From NCBI GenBank assembly GCA_017394835.1, contig JAFPXD010000057.1:1-64000 (forward strand): 64,000 nt of DNA, given 5' to 3'. This document shows positions 25,604 to 34,236 of the stretch, piece by piece. A model generated the notes under the pieces. It saw nothing but the letters and a program-made list of their open reading frames with translations, searched no databases and had not been told where the DNA came from. The position numbers were made by a program, and so were the translations under genes. Positions within the stretch are counted from its first letter, which is position 1. Each line of letters opens with the position of its first letter. The DNA is from Clostridia bacterium (lineage in GTDB: Bacteria; Bacillota; Clostridia; Christensenellales; CAG-138).

Positions 25604-26710
25604 ATGAGAAAAGCCGTCTTACTGCTTGCTTTTATAATGCTGCTGGTGTTCGCCCTGCCCGTTTTCGCAGAACCCGACGATAGCGTGCCGTCTTTTGCCG
25701 GGCCGCTCGATTATTCCGACGCTGCCAACTGGGCGTATTTCAGCGAGGGCGGGGACAAGCCCGCGGATCTTTTCATCGTTTGTCCGACGGTGGATACGAG
25801 AAGCTACGCTAACTCCGAGGACCTCAACGATAAGCTCAAGGGCCGGTTCTTGAGTGCGCTCGACGCAGAGAAGGGCATTTATGCGGACGCCTGCCGTCTT
25901 TATTCGCCCTACTACCGCCAGATGTCCATAAACGCGTACACGCTCGACGCGAATGACTTCGATAAAGCAACGAAAAACGCTTTTCTCGACGTATCTGCGG
26001 CATTCAGGTATTATCTCGATAACGAGAACGACGGCCGCCCGATCGTGCTCGCCGGCTTCTCCCAAGGCGCTCAGATGTGCATAGAGCTTCTGAAGGAATA
26101 CTTCGGCAATACCGCCGAGGGAAAAAAGCTTGCAGGTCAGCTCGTCGCCGTATACGCGATCGGTTGGCGGATCACGGACGAGGATATAAAGGGGTACCCG
26201 CAGATAGTCCCCGCGAAAGGCGAAAGCGATATCGGCTCCGTCATCTGCTATGAGTGCGAGGACGGCACCGTGACCGGCTCCATCATAATCCCCGAAGGCT
26301 TAAAGACTCATTCCATCAATCCGCTGAACTGGAAGACCGACGGCACTAAGGCCGAAAGCTCGCTCAACAAGGGCGCGGTTTTCTCCGAGGAGGAAGGGCC
26401 GATACCCGGCTTCTGCGGCGCTTATATCGACGAATCCCGCGGCTCGCTGATCGTCCCCGGCGTCAGCACGGAGGATTATCCCAAGGTGCTCGACGTGTTC
26501 CCGGACGGCTGTTTTCACCTCTACGATAACATGTTCTTCTATACGAATCTCAAGGAAAACGTACCGCTCCGCGTGAACGCTTTCGTCGAGGCTCAGCAAA
26601 AGGCGCATCGCAATACCGTTGTATGGATCGTTGCTGCCTCTGCAGCTGTGCTCGTACTGTGCATCGGCGGAGGACTGCTTATCCGCCGGAAAAAGCAAGC
26701 CGGAGCGTGA
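25604..26710 (+). CDS. Exported DUF3089-type alpha/beta hydrolase with C-terminal anchor
   Basis: 368 residues, GGAGGAAC upstream. A signal peptide (residues 1-22, ending VFAE) leads into a DUF3089-like body: DLFIVCPTVDTRSYAN, LYSPYYRQMS, then the nucleophile elbow AGFSQGAQM with serine near 149. A transmembrane helix (about 342-362) followed by RRKKQ forms a C-terminal anchor, so the domain faces outward. DUF3089 proteins are lipase or esterase-like; substrate unknown. It stands alone between its own promoter and terminator. Confidence 0.83.
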   Translation: MRKAVLLLAFIMLLVFALPVFAEPDDSVPSFAGPLDYSDAANWAYFSEGGDKPADLFIVCPTVDTRSYANSEDLNDKLKGRFLSALDAEKGIYADACRLYSPYYRQMSINAYTLDANDFDKATKNAFLDVSAAFRYYLDNENDGRPIVLAGFSQGAQMCIELLKEYFGNTAEGKKLAGQLVAVYAIGWRITDEDIKGYPQIVPAKGESDIGSVICYECEDGTVTGSIIIPEGLKTHSINPLNWKTDGTKAESSLNKGAVFSEEEGPIPGFCGAYIDESRGSLIVPGVSTEDYPKVLDVFPDGCFHLYDNMFFYTNLKENVPLRVNAFVEAQQKAHRNTVVWIVAASAAVLVLCIGGGLLIRRKKQAGA

Positions 26711-26783
26711 ATCCCGATAGTGAATACAAAGGAACTCCGCATTAAAGGCAGATGAAGCAACGAACACATCGCGCTTGATGACC

Positions 26784-26810
26784 GCCCCCGTACTGTTTTG
26801 GTACGGGGGC
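26784..26810 (+). terminator. Strong intrinsic terminator
   Basis: GCCCCCGTAC-TGTTTTG-GTACGGGGGC perfect 10-base stem, followed by ATATTTATTATTAT. Confidence 0.8.
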
Positions 26811-26829
26811 ATATTTATTATTATCAGTT

Positions 26830-26994
26830 TTATTCGACCACCGTCTGCTCGGTCTCGGAGATGGCGAAAACGGTTAGGAACAGATCCGCAAGATCGGTCT
26901 CGTTCGTCCAAACGCGGTAATAATACCTGCCGACGGGGATTATGAGCTTGTGCTCGGCGGCATCCTCCTCATATTCATATCCTCCATTCTTGTC
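26830..26994 (-). pseudogene. C-terminal gene remnant
   Basis: On the minus strand a 54-codon frame free of stops ends in TAA at 26830 and begins directly after a TGA, with no start codon or ribosome binding site at its head. It reads KNGGYEYEEDAAEHKLIIPV, then RYYYRVWTNETDLADLFLTV, with the codon use and balance of real protein. It is probably the 3' end of a deleted gene. The source family is not recognised. Confidence 0.45.
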
Positions 26995-26999
26995 TCAGG

Positions 27000-27487
27000 A
27001 AACATGATACCAGACCGAATTCGTTTTGACGAATATGCGAAATGTTTTCAAAAAAGAAAACCGAGATAAGCTCAATGCCTACCTCGATTTTTCTTTGCCT
27101 TTTCTGTGCCTTAATTCTTGTTTCTTTGTGTATCCTTATCAGGAATGCCCCACCGGATGGTTTGCTTATCCGCCCTTCAAATCCCTTCTGCTGTATGCAG
27201 ATGGAGAGATTTGGTTTTGACCCTATCGCACATTTTGTCTAACTATTTGGGTTCAGATCAACTTTTGTATATGTGTTTTTTCGTTCATACTTATCCCGAC
27301 AAATATTCCGATTATTGTTTGTTGGATCGTCTTATAATGTTACACTCAAAACAGGAAGTGAAGAGTTCGTTTGAGACCACTTGATAATGCCTGTATTCTT
27401 GCATTTTCATAAACTTGAGTTGGCTTTGTGAGCCTTACTCCTTTCGAACAAGAATATTTCTTCCTCTGATTAACTGTTCTATTGCCA
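27000..27487. other. AT-rich intergenic region
   Basis: About 490 bases with only short overlapping frames lacking ribosome binding sites. The one notable item is the dispersed repeat copy at 27094-27190. No RNA gene recognised. Confidence 0.5.
27094..27190. repeat. Dispersed repeat, copy 1
   Basis: TTTGCCTTTTCTGTGC, then TCCTTATCAGGAATGCCCCACCGG, then GCTTATCCGCCCTTCAAATCCCTTC (quoted in pieces) matches in order and orientation the sequence at 33898-33980 next to the tRNA-Tyr gene. Confidence 0.5.
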
Positions 27488-28411
27488 CTATTTCATCTTC
27501 GCCAATCTTGCCAGCTTGCCGACGACGATGACCGAGCACAGTATGGCGATGACGGCAACGGCGGCGAGAACGGAGATCCACCATTTGGAGAGCGTTTGTT
27601 GCTTTTTCTGCTCCTGGGCGATTCGCTCCCCGTCCTCGTCTGAGATCTTCTCCGGCTCTGTGATAGTGCAGCTGACGGGAGTTGTGACCGTCTTGACCTC
27701 ACCGCTTTCGTCTTCATATGTAAGGACGAGCTCTCCTCCCGTCGGCCCATAGCCGCCGGAGAGGGTAATAACGAACACGTTGAGCTCCTTCACCTCCTGC
27801 GCGCCGGGCGCCAGCTCCGGGAAGAAGACGGAAGCGCATACCAGACCGTCAACGTTGAGGGCGGCATGGACATTATACGCCGGCGCGCACGACGGGTTAT
27901 AAACGCTGATAAGCCGCGTAAAAGAGCTCCCGCTCTGCACGAACGCGGGCAGATCAATGGGATCCATACGTATCTCGACCGGCTGAACGATCGCCGCGCG
28001 GAAGACCGCATCGCAGGAATATCCCACGCCGCTCCCATCCTCATACGCCGCTTCGACGTGCAGAAGGTATTCGCCGCTTACGGAGCGCGGGCTTACGCGG
28101 AACGAGAATGTGAATTCGCGAGTCTTGCCCGATGAAAGCCTCTGCACGAACTCCCCGTTCAGATCCGAGGCGAGGGTGAAAAACTCGCTTTCCGAATAAG
28201 CCTTCACGCTCAAATATCGGGCGTCCGCCTTGCCTATGTTCTTGATGACGACGGTAAGCTCGATATCCTCGCCGCCCGAAGCGGCTTCAGGAGCGACCGT
28301 GCCGCTTTCGATAATGAGGCGTGGGCGCTTTTGTTCATCTCCCGAGGCTAGCCCCGATATCGGCAGGGTAATTAACAGCAGACATATAAGCAATGCAATT
28401 ATCTTTTTCAT
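27488..28411 (-). CDS. Membrane-anchored protein with CARDB-like repeats
   Basis: 307 residues. A signal peptide (MKKIIALLICLLLI..GLAS) is followed by two Ig-like domains: residues 45-145 (DIELTVVIKNIGKADARYL, FTFSFRVSPRSVSGEYLLHV) and 150-250, the pattern of CARDB/COG1361 adhesion-type modules. A C-terminal helix (about 277-300) anchors it, with ISVLAAVAVIAILCSVIVVG. It is the last gene of the sigma-ABC operon, 9 bases after the ATPase gene, and could be the extracytoplasmic partner of the transporter. Exact role unknown. Confidence 0.75.
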   Translation of the reverse strand: MKKIIALLICLLLITLPISGLASGDEQKRPRLIIESGTVAPEAASGGEDIELTVVIKNIGKADARYLSVKAYSESEFFTLASDLNGEFVQRLSSGKTREFTFSFRVSPRSVSGEYLLHVEAAYEDGSGVGYSCDAVFRAAIVQPVEIRMDPIDLPAFVQSGSSFTRLISVYNPSCAPAYNVHAALNVDGLVCASVFFPELAPGAQEVKELNVFVITLSGGYGPTGGELVLTYEDESGEVKTVTTPVSCTITEPEKISDEDGERIAQEQKKQQTLSKWWISVLAAVAVIAILCSVIVVGKLARLAKMK

Positions 28412-28420
28412 TTTTCATCC

Positions 28421-29071
28421 TCACAGTAATGTCATAACGCCGGCGTCCATCTCGCAGACGGTGTCGCAGAGCGCGTCTATATCCGCGATATTGTGCGAGG
28501 CAAGCAGTATCGTCCGCCCCTCGTTTTTGAGCGAAAGGAACAGCTCGCGCATTTCGGCGACGCCGTGCTTATCGAGGCCGTTCATGGGCTCGTCGAGTAT
28601 TAGGAGCGACGGTTCTTCCATTATCGCCTGCGCTATGCCGAGCCTTTGGCGCATGCCGAGCGAGTATTTGCCCACCGGCTTGGAGCTAATTGGATCCAGT
28701 CCGACTCTTCTAATGGCGTCGGCGGCCTGCTTAAGGCCAATCTTTTTCTTGAGTGACGCGAGTATCTCCAGATTGCGTATTCCCGACAAGCGCGGAAGAA
28801 AACCCGGCGTTTCGATAATGAGGCCGATATCCTCCGGGAAATCCGTGTCGCGGCCTATCCTTTTGCCGTCGACGAGCACGAATCCTTCCGTCGGCTGAAG
28901 GAAACCGCAGATGCATTTGAACATTACCGTCTTGCCGGAGCCGTTGTTGCCGACGACGCCGTGTATCTTCCCGCGCTCGAAATCGCGGTCGACGCCCTTT
29001 AATACCGTATCCTGCCCGAACCTTTTGACGAGGCCGTGCAGCTCTATCGCATTATCCGTTTTTGTGTCCAT
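28421..29071 (-). CDS. ABC transporter ATP-binding protein
   Basis: 216 residues. Walker A GNNGSGKT (about 40-47), Q-loop around IIETPG, signature YSLGMRQRLGIAQAIM, Walker B LLILDEPMNGLD and the H-loop in LASHNIAD are all intact. It resembles the DrrA/BcrA type of ATPases that pair with ABC-2 permeases; the neighbouring permease gene, 9 bases upstream, is its obvious partner. Being compact (216 residues), it lacks the C-terminal extension of larger DrrA proteins. Confidence 0.93.
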   Translation of the reverse strand: MDTKTDNAIELHGLVKRFGQDTVLKGVDRDFERGKIHGVVGNNGSGKTVMFKCICGFLQPTEGFVLVDGKRIGRDTDFPEDIGLIIETPGFLPRLSGIRNLEILASLKKKIGLKQAADAIRRVGLDPISSKPVGKYSLGMRQRLGIAQAIMEEPSLLILDEPMNGLDKHGVAEMRELFLSLKNEGRTILLASHNIADIDALCDTVCEMDAGVMTLL

Positions 29072-29080
29072 GCTCTCTCC

Positions 29081-30829
29081 TTATTCATTTTCCGTGCCTG
29101 TGAAATCGAAATTGAACCGCCGCATCGCCCGCAAAATCAGCAGCATCAGCAGGATCGAAGCCAAGCCGAAGATCAAATACGTCTGCCAAAGCTTCGGAAG
29201 GTTATCGTAGCCGAAGCTGTGCATGTGATAGGTCGCGTGGTTGAGGGGCGAAAGCCAGCCGGCGGCGACGTTGGCCTTATACATCTGCTCGTCCGAAAGC
29301 CCAAGCACCTGCTTTATAAGCTTGGGATCGAGCAGGAAGCCCCAAAGCGAGAACACGAACGCGGAGGCGATGCCCGCGGCCTTTCCGCGCCGCACCTTCA
29401 TAAGCAGCATCACGAGCGAGAGCACGAGCGAGTACATGAGCATCAGCAGGAAAACCGCCAAGGCGCATTTATACGGGCGGCTCATTTCAAGCGTCCTCAA
29501 AAGCACGGGCAGCACTATCTTTTCGCCCGCGCCGGAATAGCCGAGTATCGCCGCCGTTTCCGACCACATATTGCCTATGAAGCTTTTCTTTACGCACAAG
29601 AGCGTCGTGACCGCGAATACGAACAGCATGAATAACGCCGTTGCGGCAATAGTGTAGATAAGCTGACCCATGCCCCAAGTCCGCCGCTTCATCCTTACAA
29701 TATAGTACGGCGCGCCTGGGTCGAGATACGGCATATCGGCAAACAGCAGTATCAACAGCAGCGACATAAGGAGAATGGAGCCCGCGTCGCCGAAGGTCCA
29801 GATGAAGGGCTCGAACGCCTGCATGGCTGTTCCCGCGGAAAATGCGAACGAAGCCGCCTTATCGGAGAGCATGAAGCAGAGTATGAACGCGAGCGCAAAA
29901 GTCAGCGGGATCCTCGCATTGCCCCGCCACATCTTAAAATTATAAGCGGCGACGGAAAGCGCCTGTCCTGCTTCGCTCGGTTTATGGGTGCGCTTGCCCC
30001 TTCTCCGCTCGCTCTTTGCGATCCGGGCGGCAATGCGTTTTTCCTTGGACATGCGATTTGAAAAGGCGGTATCTCGGCCTCTTTCCCGCAGCCGTCCCGA
30101 AGCGACGAGAAAGAATATCGGCAGGCACGCAAGGCAAAGCACGAATATCAGGATATGCGCGCCCCATCCTTCAAGCGGCCAATCGCCCGCAAGCGTCAGC
30201 CAATTCCGGGGATTCACCATGAATTCACCGCGCAGATATCTTTCCTGAAGGATGATGAGCAGATAACAGGATATGAACGGGGCGGCATAGGCAAGATAAA
30301 CGTTGCTAAAGAGCGCGGATGCGATGAGCCCGACGCCCGCCCACAGGCAGCCGCAAAGGAAGAAGAGGAGGATGTATTTCAGCACCTTGGGCATGAGCGA
30401 CACGACCGCCCTTTGCCCGAAGTATTCGACGGGCGAGAGCACGAGGAACAGCATAAAAAAGGCCGCCAATATCCCAAGCAGGATTGCAAGCCCGCCGGAA
30501 AGCATGGAAGCCATACCCTTGCCCCACATGTATGAGCCGGTATCCGTTCGAGTCAGGTACTGCTTGAGAAAGCCCGACCTTTTATCCTCTGCAAAGGACG
30601 CGGAAAAGGGGATCGCGGCAAGTATCGGCACGGCAAGGAGCATCACGTCGCTTTTCAGCGCGTTCAAAAGGATCACCCTGTGCGCGCCGAACATATCCCC
30701 GCCCACGGTGAATACCGCGAACACGTCCGAAAACGCGCCGATCAGCACGCAGACCGCCGCGCCTATGGATGCGATCGCGAACGGCCGCCCGGTCAAGGCG
30801 CGTTTAAGCTCTGCGAAAACCGTTATCAT
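29081..30829 (-). CDS. ABC-2 type permease, double-length
   Basis: 582 residues from ATG 30829, which overlaps the stop of the previous gene as ATGA; the longer frame to 30976 is antisense-like and not used. It has about 12 predicted helices in two halves of six, each half starting with a cytosolic segment and a helix (LTGRPFAIASIGAAVCVLIG; NARIPLTFALAFILCF), with a basic linker KEKRIAARIAKSERRRGKR in between. This looks like two ABC-2 permeases fused. With the ATPase it would form a complete exporter. Substrate unknown. Confidence 0.8.
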   Translation of the reverse strand: MITVFAELKRALTGRPFAIASIGAAVCVLIGAFSDVFAVFTVGGDMFGAHRVILLNALKSDVMLLAVPILAAIPFSASFAEDKRSGFLKQYLTRTDTGSYMWGKGMASMLSGGLAILLGILAAFFMLFLVLSPVEYFGQRAVVSLMPKVLKYILLFFLCGCLWAGVGLIASALFSNVYLAYAAPFISCYLLIILQERYLRGEFMVNPRNWLTLAGDWPLEGWGAHILIFVLCLACLPIFFLVASGRLRERGRDTAFSNRMSKEKRIAARIAKSERRRGKRTHKPSEAGQALSVAAYNFKMWRGNARIPLTFALAFILCFMLSDKAASFAFSAGTAMQAFEPFIWTFGDAGSILLMSLLLILLFADMPYLDPGAPYYIVRMKRRTWGMGQLIYTIAATALFMLFVFAVTTLLCVKKSFIGNMWSETAAILGYSGAGEKIVLPVLLRTLEMSRPYKCALAVFLLMLMYSLVLSLVMLLMKVRRGKAAGIASAFVFSLWGFLLDPKLIKQVLGLSDEQMYKANVAAGWLSPLNHATYHMHSFGYDNLPKLWQTYLIFGLASILLMLLILRAMRRFNFDFTGTENE

Positions 30830-32193
30830 CGTGATTGCGGCACGACCACCCTCGTGCCGTCTATCGCGTTGAAGGCGACCGTGGACCGGCTTGCCAACTG
30901 CTGCTCGCCCGGGAAGTAAAACGCCGAATATCCCTCGTCTTCCGCGGAGTGATACAGGCCGATCACGCACACCCATGCGGGCATCATATAGGCGTCGCTT
31001 GAATCCTTTTTGCCCGTAGGCAGAACCGTCAGCGTCATTTCATCGATACGGAAGTATAGGGGCGACCAGAAATCGGGATCGCTTAGATTTGCGGTAAAGT
31101 ACCTTTTAATTATCTTTGTGAGCTCATCAAACTCCATGAGCTGCACGTTTTCATTGGCTATCCCCTTGTCCTCCAAAGGACCGAGCCAATCAAAGAATTC
31201 GACTCCGTTTTCCGAAACGTAGATATCTATCCATTCGCACTTCCATGCATAGCTGAACTCGGTATCCCCCGCGACCCTGCCAATGGGATCCTTCGCCGCG
31301 TCGTTTTCAAACGAGTTCACCGCGGCATATCCGAAGGAGCGCACGAGCTTTATTTCCCACCCGGTGCTCATCAATTCAAGCGTGCTGCTGTTCAAGAGGC
31401 GCGCCTGCTCATATTCCGCGGGTACAAATCCCTCTGCGCCGATCTCCTTGAGGAAGGCTTGGGCTTCCGCTATAGCCTGTTCAAGAGAAATTGCCGCGAT
31501 GACGACGGCGTTCTTCTCACCCTCATACATGCTTCCCCATCTTTCGACCTCGGTTTTCAACTGAGGGTTCGAGTACATACAGCGACTCATTGCAAGCTCC
31601 GATCCGGTGAAAGCGATCTGGCCCGTCAGTCCGCCGCTTTGACGGATAACGTAATCGAATCGCGAATCGCCTCCGAAGCTCTCCTCCGTAAAGGAATCGG
31701 CGTCTGTATATCCCTCATCCCTTACCACGGCGCCCAAAAGCAGGTCTTCAAGCCAGTCCATCTGGACTTTTTTCGATTCATCGGGAAGACCGGAGCCCGC
31801 GACAACCTTGAGCGCTCTTTCGCAGTCCTCGGCGGTGAATCCGCAACCCTTCTGATACCCTGTCATTTCCGTAAAGAACGCGTTTGCGGCACGTGCCATC
31901 TCCTCTGATGAAAACTTATGCCTGCCCACAAGATGCACAGGGTATTTCTCCTGCCCCGCGGTGATGATATCGGCGTCGATCACCATCTCGCCTTTATCCG
32001 TCTTGATATCATCCTCCCAATGCCCGGGGAAAACAGGCTGAATTACGGCCTCCGACGGCGCGGCGGTCGCTTCGATCGCCTCTCCCGCCTTGTCGTCGCC
32101 CTTATTAACAACGTACTCCTTCTCCGGAGTGGGCACGCAGCCGCAGAGGAGAAAAGCCAATATGCAGATGGCACAAACTATCCTTCTTTTCAT
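30826..32193 (-). CDS. DUF6034-like lipoprotein
   Basis: 455 residues. ATG 32193 follows GGAGCGGAAA and overlaps the previous stop as ATGA, so I prefer it to 32205. The lipobox is LLCGC, followed by VPTPEKEYVVNKGDDKAGEA, the opening typical of DUF6034 proteins. The body is a mixed alpha/beta protein with a late YFPGEQQLASRSTVAFNAIDG block. It is surface anchored and encoded between the anti-sigma-like gene and the transporter, which suggests a binding or sensing part of the same envelope system. Confidence 0.75.
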   Translation of the reverse strand: MKRRIVCAICILAFLLCGCVPTPEKEYVVNKGDDKAGEAIEATAAPSEAVIQPVFPGHWEDDIKTDKGEMVIDADIITAGQEKYPVHLVGRHKFSSEEMARAANAFFTEMTGYQKGCGFTAEDCERALKVVAGSGLPDESKKVQMDWLEDLLLGAVVRDEGYTDADSFTEESFGGDSRFDYVIRQSGGLTGQIAFTGSELAMSRCMYSNPQLKTEVERWGSMYEGEKNAVVIAAISLEQAIAEAQAFLKEIGAEGFVPAEYEQARLLNSSTLELMSTGWEIKLVRSFGYAAVNSFENDAAKDPIGRVAGDTEFSYAWKCEWIDIYVSENGVEFFDWLGPLEDKGIANENVQLMEFDELTKIIKRYFTANLSDPDFWSPLYFRIDEMTLTVLPTGKKDSSDAYMMPAWVCVIGLYHSAEDEGYSAFYFPGEQQLASRSTVAFNAIDGTRVVVPQSR

Positions 32194-32966
32194 TTTCCGC
32201 TCCATTTCGTTCTTAATGCTATATCTTCGATTATATCGGCGCCCTGTTCACCGACGAACAGATAGCTCGTGAACCCGCTGTCGAATCTCGCGTAGCTGCA
32301 TTCGGAGCCTTCCCCGACTATGATCCCGAAGCGGTACGCCATGGCATACTCGTCATCTGTAAGGATACGGTTTTCGGTGGCGACGCCCTCCGGCACGTTC
32401 GAGATGCGGTCTATCGCAAGCAGCATGGGCTTTTTGTTCACGCGGTATTCGCATTTTATATATGCGCTGTCCTTGTCGCCCTCCGATACGGCGGATATGA
32501 AATACACTCCCTTCAGGAAGCCCGGCAGGAGCAGCTCATCCCCAAAGAAGGCTTTGAGCTCCTCCTCCGATTTGAACTCATGCCTCTCGCCCGATCTGCG
32601 TGGGATGGTCTCGGTAAACCGGGGGGATCCGTCATCATTCACCGTCGAACGCTCAACATCCCAATACAGGGAACCGAACAGGAGCGGCCGACCGTAGGCA
32701 AGCGAAACTATGCTTGAAGCAAGCACCGCGGCGACAAGCGCGGCGATAAGCGCGATCTTGACCGGCTTACCCATGCGCGATCCTTTTGAGCGGGAGCTTG
32801 TTTCAAAAAGCCTTTGTTCGCAATAGCTTATCGTTTCCCCGCATTCCTTGATGAGCTCTTCATCGCGGGACGCTTCCGGCTTTTTCTTTTCTTCCGTGAT
32901 AATGCTTTTCAAGCTTCGTGCGTATTGTTTGTATTCGCTTCTGGATGCGGCCTCCGGGATTCGCAT
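32190..32966 (-). CDS. Anti-sigma-like membrane protein (DUF4367-like)
   Basis: 258 residues from ATG 32966, preceded by AAAGGAGAG; an alternative at 32984 overlaps the sigma gene but has a poor ribosome binding site. A cytosolic N-terminal part of about 65 residues is followed by one transmembrane helix (VKIALIAALVAAVLASSIVSLA) and an outer domain ending with YLFVGEQGADIIEDIAL. The layout and position directly after the sigma gene suggest a regulator of that sigma factor. The outer domain resembles DUF4367, which is common in clostridial anti-sigma proteins. Confidence 0.7.
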   Translation of the reverse strand: MRIPEAASRSEYKQYARSLKSIITEEKKKPEASRDEELIKECGETISYCEQRLFETSSRSKGSRMGKPVKIALIAALVAAVLASSIVSLAYGRPLLFGSLYWDVERSTVNDDGSPRFTETIPRRSGERHEFKSEEELKAFFGDELLLPGFLKGVYFISAVSEGDKDSAYIKCEYRVNKKPMLLAIDRISNVPEGVATENRILTDDEYAMAYRFGIIVGEGSECSYARFDSGFTSYLFVGEQGADIIEDIALRTKWSGK

Positions 32967-32980
32967 GCGGTTCTCTCCTT

Positions 32981-33538
32981 TCATTCCTTTTCAAAATAGC
33001 GTCTTACCATTTCCGTGACCTTGTCGGTAAGCCTCGAAAGCTTCACCCTAACGGCGTCCTTGGATCGCCCGAGGTGCTCTGCTGTTTCGCCAAGAGGGAG
33101 CTTTTGTTCGTAGAAGAGCTCCATGAGCTCCCTGTCGCCGGGTGGAAGATCTCCTAATATCTCCTCCTTGATGCGCCCTATATCCTCTTCGTTCAATTCG
33201 TTTTCGGGCTCGAACAGATCCATTACAAACGCCTGCTCCCTGTCAAAGAACGGTGCTTCTCCGCGCTCCGCAAGGCTCTCCAACGATACGTTCCTTTTTG
33301 CGTATTCCTTTCGTTCCCGCAGCTTTTCATGGATCACGTTACCTGCCGTGCGCCTGAGCCAGCCCGCAATATTCGGATGATCCGGCGGATCTCCGAGCTT
33401 TTCAGCGCGCAGGAAAGCTTCGGCAGCGCATTCGCCTGCCAGCTGTTCATCCCCGCCGCTCCTTTTGAGGCAGTACTTGTACAGCGCATCGTACTCTCTC
33501 TCGGCGATCTCGTTCAGGGTTTTGGATCCTTCCTTCAA
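32981..33538 (-). CDS. ECF-type RNA polymerase sigma factor
   Basis: 185 residues, TTG start with GGAG six bases upstream. Region 2 covers about 12-80 (YDALYKYCLKRSGGDEQLAG, IAGWLRRTAGNVIHEKLRE), region 4 about 115-180 (LPPGDRELMELFYEQKL, ETAEHLGRSKDAVRVKLSR). It is the first gene of a six-gene operon with an anti-sigma-like protein and an ABC exporter, and has its own sigma-A promoter (33578-33606). The long, acidic linker between regions 2 and 4 is unusual. Confidence 0.88.
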   Translation of the reverse strand: MKEGSKTLNEIAEREYDALYKYCLKRSGGDEQLAGECAAEAFLRAEKLGDPPDHPNIAGWLRRTAGNVIHEKLRERKEYAKRNVSLESLAERGEAPFFDREQAFVMDLFEPENELNEEDIGRIKEEILGDLPPGDRELMELFYEQKLPLGETAEHLGRSKDAVRVKLSRLTDKVTEMVRRYFEKE

Positions 33539-33577
33539 TACACGCTCCGTTCGGCGAAAAAAGCGCCTTTTCGAAGT

Positions 33578-33606
33578 ATCATATCATAACTGCCGCAGCC
33601 GTTCAA
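33578..33606 (-). promoter_or_regulatory. Sigma-A promoter of the second ECF operon
   Basis: On the minus strand TTGAAC (33601-33606), 17 bases, TATGAT (33578-33583). The leader then contains the small hairpin CGAAAAGGCGCTTTTTTCG. Confidence 0.65.
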
Positions 33607-33690
33607 TTCCGCAAGGATCAACTGCCGCTCACATTAATATGACGAAAAAGACGAAAACGAACAGCCTCCGGAAAAATATATTTAGAGTGA

Positions 33691-33834
33691 CGATCTTCTC
33701 CTGCCGTTATAGGTCCGCGATTGACCGCGCCCGCGTTCATGGGCTTCTTCACAACGGCGGTGCCGGCGGTTATCGGATGGTTCAGCAAAAATACGGACAG
33801 GACATACAGGAGCAGCAAGCTTGAAATGAATTGA
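33691..33834 (+). pseudogene. C-terminal remnant of a membrane-protein gene
   Basis: A 47-codon frame bounded by a TGA upstream and ending in TGA at 33834. It has no start codon near its head and encodes LTAPAFMGFFTTAVPAVIGW followed by a polar tail. This could be the last transmembrane helix of a lost gene. PAVIG occurs twice within it. The rest of the 690-base gap (33539-34025) has no other coding signal. Confidence 0.35.
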
Positions 33835-33897
33835 GCACCGGAGGACCGACTCCGATGCTCATTTCTTTATACCAGTATTCTATGGACTTTGCCTTTA

Positions 33898-33980
33898 CTG
33901 TGCAATCAATACCACGAAAGCTTCCTTATCAGGAACGCTCCACTGTTGCGTTTCCTTATCGCGGCTTCGAGTCCCTTCGT
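33898..33980. repeat. Dispersed repeat, copy 2, next to tRNA-Tyr
   Basis: Shares TTTGCCTTTACTGTGC, TTCCTTATCAGGAACGCTCCACTG and CTTATCGCGGCTTCGAGTCCCTTC with copy 1 at 27094-27190. It lies 45 bases beyond the 3' end of the tRNA gene. Confidence 0.5.
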
Positions 33981-33987
33981 CAATATC

Positions 33988-34026
33988 AAATAACAGAGGG
34001 TACCCGCTGGATACCCTCTGTTATTT
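33988..34026 (-). terminator. Long perfect hairpin after tRNA-Tyr
   Basis: AAATAACAGAGGGTA and TACCCTCTGTTATTT (15 bases each, perfect) with a 9-base loop. On the minus strand the stem starts at the last base of the CCA end. The TTATTT arm supplies a short U-rich tail. Confidence 0.75.
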
Positions 34027-34110
34027 GGTGGACGGGGATGGATTCGAACCATCGTAGTCTGTGACAACGGATTTACAGTCCGCTCCCTTTGGCCGCTCGG
34101 GAACCCGTCC
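34026..34110 (-). tRNA. tRNA-Tyr (GTA)
   Basis: 85 bases including an encoded CCA. Acceptor arms GGACGGG and CCCGTCC pair fully, the anticodon loop reads CTGTAAA with anticodon GTA, the T arm is GGTTCGAATCC, and a long variable arm is present as expected for a class II bacterial tRNA-Tyr. Confidence 0.96.
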
Positions 34111-34124
34111 GAGTTAACATATCT

Positions 34125-34152
34125 ATTATACACCAAATTTCGAGCTTGTCAA
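34125..34152 (-). promoter_or_regulatory. Promoter of tRNA-Tyr
   Basis: On the minus strand TTGACA (34147-34152), 16 bases, TATAAT (34125-34130), 14 bases before the mature 5' end. Confidence 0.8.
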
Positions 34153-34178
34153 CCTTTTCGCAACATTTTTTATTACTA

Positions 34179-34206
34179 TTGTATTTTCCGCCCGGTATGT
34201 TATAAT
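34179..34206 (+). promoter_or_regulatory. Promoter of the gene at 34237
   Basis: TTGTAT (34179-34184), 16 bases, TATAAT (34201-34206), diverging from the tRNA promoter. Confidence 0.65.
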
Positions 34207-34236
34207 CATTTGTGATAAAAAAGCTTTGGAGGCAGT

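Noticed and set aside
27026-27384. Several overlapping plus-strand frames
   Set aside because: All are short, lack ribosome binding sites and have atypical composition; the region matches a dispersed repeat.
33906-34136. Minus-strand frame covering the tRNA-Tyr gene
   Set aside because: It runs across the tRNA, its terminator and the dispersed repeat; spurious translation.
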